From the NCBI GenBank assembly GCA_021793575.1, contig JAJYSM010000013.1, positions 16,469-61,479 of the forward strand: a stretch of 45,011 nt of DNA, read 5' to 3'. This document shows, in pieces, positions 42,533-45,011 of this stretch (positions within the stretch are counted from its first letter, which is position 1; each line of letters begins with the position of its first letter). A program made the translations under genes and the position numbers. The notes under the pieces are model-generated. The model did no database searches. It saw only the letters and a list, made by a program, of their open reading frames with translations, and was not told where the DNA came from. The DNA comes from Pseudomonadota bacterium (lineage in GTDB: Bacteria; Pseudomonadota; Gammaproteobacteria; Xanthomonadales; Rhodanobacteraceae).

Positions 42533-43285
42533 TCAGGCCGCGCGGATCGCCGCGTCGAGCAGATCGGCCGACAGCGCGGAGGCGGCCGGCACAATGCGCG
42601 CGAAGCCGGCCGCGCGCGCCGCCGCCGCCAGCCGCTCGCTGCTGACCACCGCGGTCGCCGCCAGCAGCCGCGTGCGCGCCGGCGGCGGCAGCTGCCGGCA
42701 CAGCTGCTCCAGCGCCTGCGCACTGGACAGCAGCACCAGCGCCGACGCCGGCAGCTGCCGCAGCGCCTCGAGGTGGCGCCGATCCAGTCGCGCGGCGGCG
42801 CGTCGATACACGTGCAGCTCGCGCCACTGCGCGCCGCGCGCCATGAGCTGGTCGCGCAGCACGCCGCGGCCACCGGGCGCGCCGATCAGGGCCACGCGGC
42901 AGCCGCGCAGATCGCGCCATGCCGGTTCGTCGAGCAGGCCCTCGCTGTCCTGCCGGGCGGGCGTGTGCGGCTGCGCGATGCCATGCCGCCGCAGCGCCCG
43001 CGCGGTGGCCTGGCCGATCGCCCACACCGCGGCCGCGGTCTGCAGCGGCGCCAGCGCCGCGGCGAAGCGCACCGCCGCTGGGCTGCTGAAGATCAGCATG
43101 TCGTCGCCCAGCGCAACCTGCAGCTGCGCGCGTGCCGCAGCCGCATCGGGCGCCCCGCGCAGGGCCAGTCCCGGCAGCAGCAGCGGCGCCCCGCCCGCCC
43201 GGCGCACCTGCCGCGCGAGACTCGCCGCGGTGCCGGCCGGACGGGTGATCACCACGCTACGGCCGCGCAGGCCGTCACTGTCCAC
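42533..43285 (-). CDS. hemD: Uroporphyrinogen-III synthase
   Basis: 250 residues. HemD closes and inverts ring D of hydroxymethylbilane to uroporphyrinogen III. The protein has low conservation in general; the visible features are SVVITRPAGTAASLARQVRRAGG at the start, DMLIFSSPAAVRFAAA, VWAIGQATARALRRHG, RVALIGAPGGRGVLRDQLMARG (the linker to the second half), LHVYRRAAARL and LVLLSSAQALEQL. No ATG fits: GTG at 43285 is chosen, with GTG 43303 or 43312 possible. hemC is not next to it, unlike the enteric hemCDXY order. It is divergent from the thioesterase gene. Confidence 0.88.
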   Translation of the reverse strand: MDSDGLRGRSVVITRPAGTAASLARQVRRAGGAPLLLPGLALRGAPDAAAARAQLQVALGDDMLIFSSPAAVRFAAALAPLQTAAAVWAIGQATARALRRHGIAQPHTPARQDSEGLLDEPAWRDLRGCRVALIGAPGGRGVLRDQLMARGAQWRELHVYRRAAARLDRRHLEALRQLPASALVLLSSAQALEQLCRQLPPPARTRLLAATAVVSSERLAAAARAAGFARIVPAASALSADLLDAAIRAA

Positions 43286-43350
43286 TGGAGCTTGCCGCTG
43301 CACCTGCCGCACCCCGCTCGCTGCGATGGCCGCCAGTGTAGCGGCCGACC

Positions 43351-43356
43351 TACACT
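43351..43356 (+). promoter_or_regulatory. -10-like element before the thioesterase gene
   Basis: TACACT, 34 bp before the GTG start in the 105-bp divergent gap to hemD. The -35 side is GC-rich and gives no support. Confidence 0.3.
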
Positions 43357-43390
43357 GGGAGACCCTCCCCAGCCCGGACCACCCACCACC

Positions 43391-43861
43391 GTGACGACTC
43401 CCGATGCACTGGAACACGCGCAGCAGCTGATCGACTTCATCCGCGCGGAGATTCCGCTGGCGCACGCGATGGACCTGCAGCTGGACGCCTACGGCGACGA
43501 CCTGCTCAGCCTGCGCGCGCCGCTGGCGCCGAACGTCAACGACAAGGGCTGCGCGTTTGGCGGCAGCCTGGTCAGCCTGATGACGCTCAGCGGCTGGGCG
43601 CTGGTGGAACTGGCGCTGCGCCGGCGCGGCGAGCAGTGCGACGTGTTCGTGGCCGAATCCACGGTGCACTACCTGGCGCCGTTGTGGCAGGATTTCCGCA
43701 GCGAGTCGCGGCTCGCCGCCGAGTCCGACTGGGCGACCTTCTTCCGTACGCTGGCCGCGCGCGGGCGCGCGCGCATCGAAGTGGCCTGCGTGGTGCCCGG
43801 CGGCGACGGTCAGCCGGCAGCCACGCTGGCGGCGCGTTTCGTCGCCAAGCGGCGCGGCTGA
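43391..43861 (+). CDS. Hotdog-fold thioesterase, YiiD C-terminal type
   Basis: A 156-residue single-domain protein of the YiiD_C hotdog family of putative acyl-CoA thioesterases. HAMDLQLDAYGDDLLSLRAPLAPNVNDKG starts the domain. CAFGGSLVSLMTLSGWALVEL is the conserved helix segment where hotdog enzymes bind the acyl chain, and VFVAESTVHYLAPLWQDFRSES the following strand pair. The substrate is unknown. It starts with GTG (43391) right before the conserved helix; ATGs in the other frame belong to noise. The next gene follows after 55 bp. Confidence 0.85.
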   Translation: MTTPDALEHAQQLIDFIRAEIPLAHAMDLQLDAYGDDLLSLRAPLAPNVNDKGCAFGGSLVSLMTLSGWALVELALRRRGEQCDVFVAESTVHYLAPLWQDFRSESRLAAESDWATFFRTLAARGRARIEVACVVPGGDGQPAATLAARFVAKRRG

Positions 43862-43916
43862 CCCGGTATTGCCCGATTGAGGCAGAATGGGCGGCGTTCA
43901 ACCGGGAGCGACATCC

Positions 43917-44327
43917 ATGCGCCGTATTCTCAGCCTAGCCCTGCTGCCCATGCTGCTGCTCGTTGGCTGCGCCAGCCAGCAGCGCAGCGAGTCGCTCACC
44001 ACCACACTCGGCGCCTACGGCAGCACGCTGCGCTGGGGTGATTTCCAGAGCGCGGCGCAGTTCATCGATCCGAAGATCCGCGCGGCACACCCGCTGACCC
44101 GGCTCGACATGGAGCTGTACAAGCAGGTGCGGGTGAGCGAATACGACGACGGCGCCGGTCCGGTGCCGACCGGCGACTACGACGTGCAGCAGACCGCGCG
44201 GATCAGCGTGATCAACGTGCATACCCAGGCCGAGCGCAGCATCACCGACCACCAGACCTGGCATTACGACCAGAAGAACCATCACTGGTGGCTCACCAGC
44301 GGCCTGCCCAAGCTCAACCAGCACTGA
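43917..44327 (+). CDS. Small lipoprotein, unknown function
   Basis: 136 residues. The signal peptide has a lipobox LVGC, with lipidated Cys at 18 (MRRILSLALLPMLLLVGC). The mature 118 residues hold an N-terminal helix (LGAYGSTLRWGDFQSAAQFIDP) and a beta region with an NTF2-like look (LYKQVRVSEYDDG, DYDVQQTARISVIN, HQTWHYDQKNHHWWLTSGLP), like scaffold or envelope lipoproteins; the family name is not known to me. GGGAG is eight bases from the ATG. It follows the thioesterase on the same strand. Confidence 0.85.
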   Translation: MRRILSLALLPMLLLVGCASQQRSESLTTTLGAYGSTLRWGDFQSAAQFIDPKIRAAHPLTRLDMELYKQVRVSEYDDGAGPVPTGDYDVQQTARISVINVHTQAERSITDHQTWHYDQKNHHWWLTSGLPKLNQH

Positions 44328-44363
44328 CCCGCACGCACCCGCCTGCCGGCCGCGCGCTGCCCG

Positions 44364-44369
44364 TATAAT
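44364..44369 (+). promoter_or_regulatory. -10 element upstream of the rhodanese gene
   Basis: A perfect TATAAT in CCGTATAATCACC, 48 bp before the ATG at 44417; no good -35 at 16-18 bp. Confidence 0.5.
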
Positions 44370-44416
44370 CACCGGTTTACCCGGATCGGCGCGCACCGCG
44401 CGCCTGTGGAATCAGC

Positions 44417-44860
44417 ATGAACGACGTCCTGCACAAGCTGCCCCAATTCGTGGGCAATCATCTGGCCCTGTCGGCCCTGTTCGTGATACTGCTGCTGGCG
44501 CTGATCGTCATGCAGCTGATGGAGCTGTTCAGCAAGATCCAGGCGCTGACCCCGGCCGGGCTGACCCAGCTGATCAACCGCGAGAGCCCGTTGCTGATCG
44601 ACATCTCCCCGCGCGACGCCTTCGAAAAGGCGCACATCCCCGGCGCGCGCCACGTGGCGATGAGCCAGTTCGACCCGGAGAACAAGAGCCTGGCCAACGC
44701 CAAAGAACTGCCGGTGGTGGTGATCTGCCGTTCCGGCCAGACCGCCAGCACGGCCGCGCAGCGGCTGGTCAAGGCCGGCTTCACCCGCGTGCATACACTG
44801 GGCGGCGGCATGCTGGCGTGGCAGGAAGCGCAATTGCCAGTGGCCAAAGGCAGCAAATAA
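44417..44860 (+). CDS. Membrane-anchored rhodanese-like sulfurtransferase
   Basis: 147 residues. One N-terminal transmembrane helix (about 19-37, SALFVILLLALIVMQLMEL) is followed by a single rhodanese domain with LLIDISPRDAFEKAHIPGARHV and the active-site loop C104-RSGQT in VVVICRSGQTASTAA; LGGGMLAWQ ends the domain. It could move sulfane sulfur at the inner membrane. In many gammaproteobacteria this gene (YibN-like) precedes grxC and secB, but here the sequence after it is not secB. It may therefore be at the edge of an insertion. Confidence 0.9.
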   Translation: MNDVLHKLPQFVGNHLALSALFVILLLALIVMQLMELFSKIQALTPAGLTQLINRESPLLIDISPRDAFEKAHIPGARHVAMSQFDPENKSLANAKELPVVVICRSGQTASTAAQRLVKAGFTRVHTLGGGMLAWQEAQLPVAKGSK

Positions 44861-44906
44861 TCCGCTCGCCGCGGCCACTGCAGGGCCAATGCTCTCAACT
44901 TAAGCC

Positions 44907-45011
44907 TCAGCACGCCAGCTTGTACGCGAGGTGGAGATGGGGTTTGGGTCGAGGTGGTCTGGGGTAGAGGCGGTTCGGTTGCACGCGGCAGCGTGCTTGG
45001 GCGATGGCGGC
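44907..45011 (-). CDS. Possible 3' end of a transposase (IS4-like), cut by window edge
   Basis: An open frame enters from the right edge on the minus strand and ends after 34 residues (TGA at 44907-44909): VQPNRLYPRPPRPKPHLHL is the recognisable part. The pattern (R/Q)PNR..PR....PKP.. resembles the C-terminus of IS4-family transposases. It is followed by CTTAAGTTGAGAGCATTGG, a kind of sequence seen at ends of such elements, before GC-rich DNA resumes near 44880. The piece is too short to be certain. The region 44861-44906 holds nothing else. Confidence 0.35.
   Translation of the reverse strand, partial: AAIAQARCRVQPNRLYPRPPRPKPHLHLAYKLAC

Overview
This 45 kb window is ordinary chromosome from a GC-rich gammaproteobacterium (about two thirds GC by eye). 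Gene content and order point to the Lysobacterales (Xanthomonadales), most likely Rhodanobacteraceae (Rhodanobacter, Dyella, Frateuria or relatives). The evidence is the tetR-pcm-tolC block, prmA-DUF3426-fis-purH, DUF2782 divergent from polA, a C-rich-loop small RNA just after polA, hemD-hemX-hemY, and an ELM1-family gene beside glnE. I see no prophage, CRISPR array, tRNA or rRNA. The only sign of a mobile element is a possible transposase end at the right edge.

Layout. 0-4.2 kb: the end of inorganic pyrophosphatase, a ferritin-like protein, a TetR regulator, and a Pcm-family methyltransferase followed by TolC. 4.2-12.1 kb: envelope and LPS genes, namely waaA (Kdo transferase), an LpxL-type acyltransferase, a NodB-type deacetylase, two family-4 and one family-2 glycosyltransferases, an O-antigen-ligase-like membrane protein and a small CHCC zinc protein. 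12.2-18.8 kb: a YIP1-like membrane protein, YceI, a nitroreductase, an ELM1-family protein and glnE. 19-23.2 kb: an LtaS/OpgB-like sulfatase-fold enzyme, then groS-groL under a CIRCE element. 23.4-33 kb: dsbD-tlpA-aroQ-accB-accC-prmA-DUF3426-fis-purH on one strand. 33-39.7 kb: a half-size EamA protein and a DUF2782 protein (minus strand), then polA, a small RNA, a 72-residue membrane protein and uvrD. 39.7-45 kb: a small membrane protein, hemD-hemX-hemY (minus), a thioesterase, a lipoprotein and a membrane-anchored rhodanese.

How it works together. The functions are mostly core: outer-membrane construction, chaperonin folding, periplasmic disulfide reduction, fatty-acid initiation, purine synthesis, DNA repair and haem synthesis. 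The interesting signals are mostly non-coding. A 79-bp REPIN-type palindromic element lies between accC and prmA. A second copy lies inside polA, in frame, in the linker between the 5' nuclease and proofreading domains. Two arrays of small hairpins with GGA-containing loops follow the stop codons of ppa and prmA and resemble CsrA/RsmA binding sites. A small RNA with C-rich loops follows polA (sX13-like). An A/U-rich hairpin holds the groL Shine-Dalgarno sequence in its loop.

I did not find a new multi-gene system. The best candidates for something undescribed are the GGA-loop hairpin arrays and the domesticated REPIN in polA.
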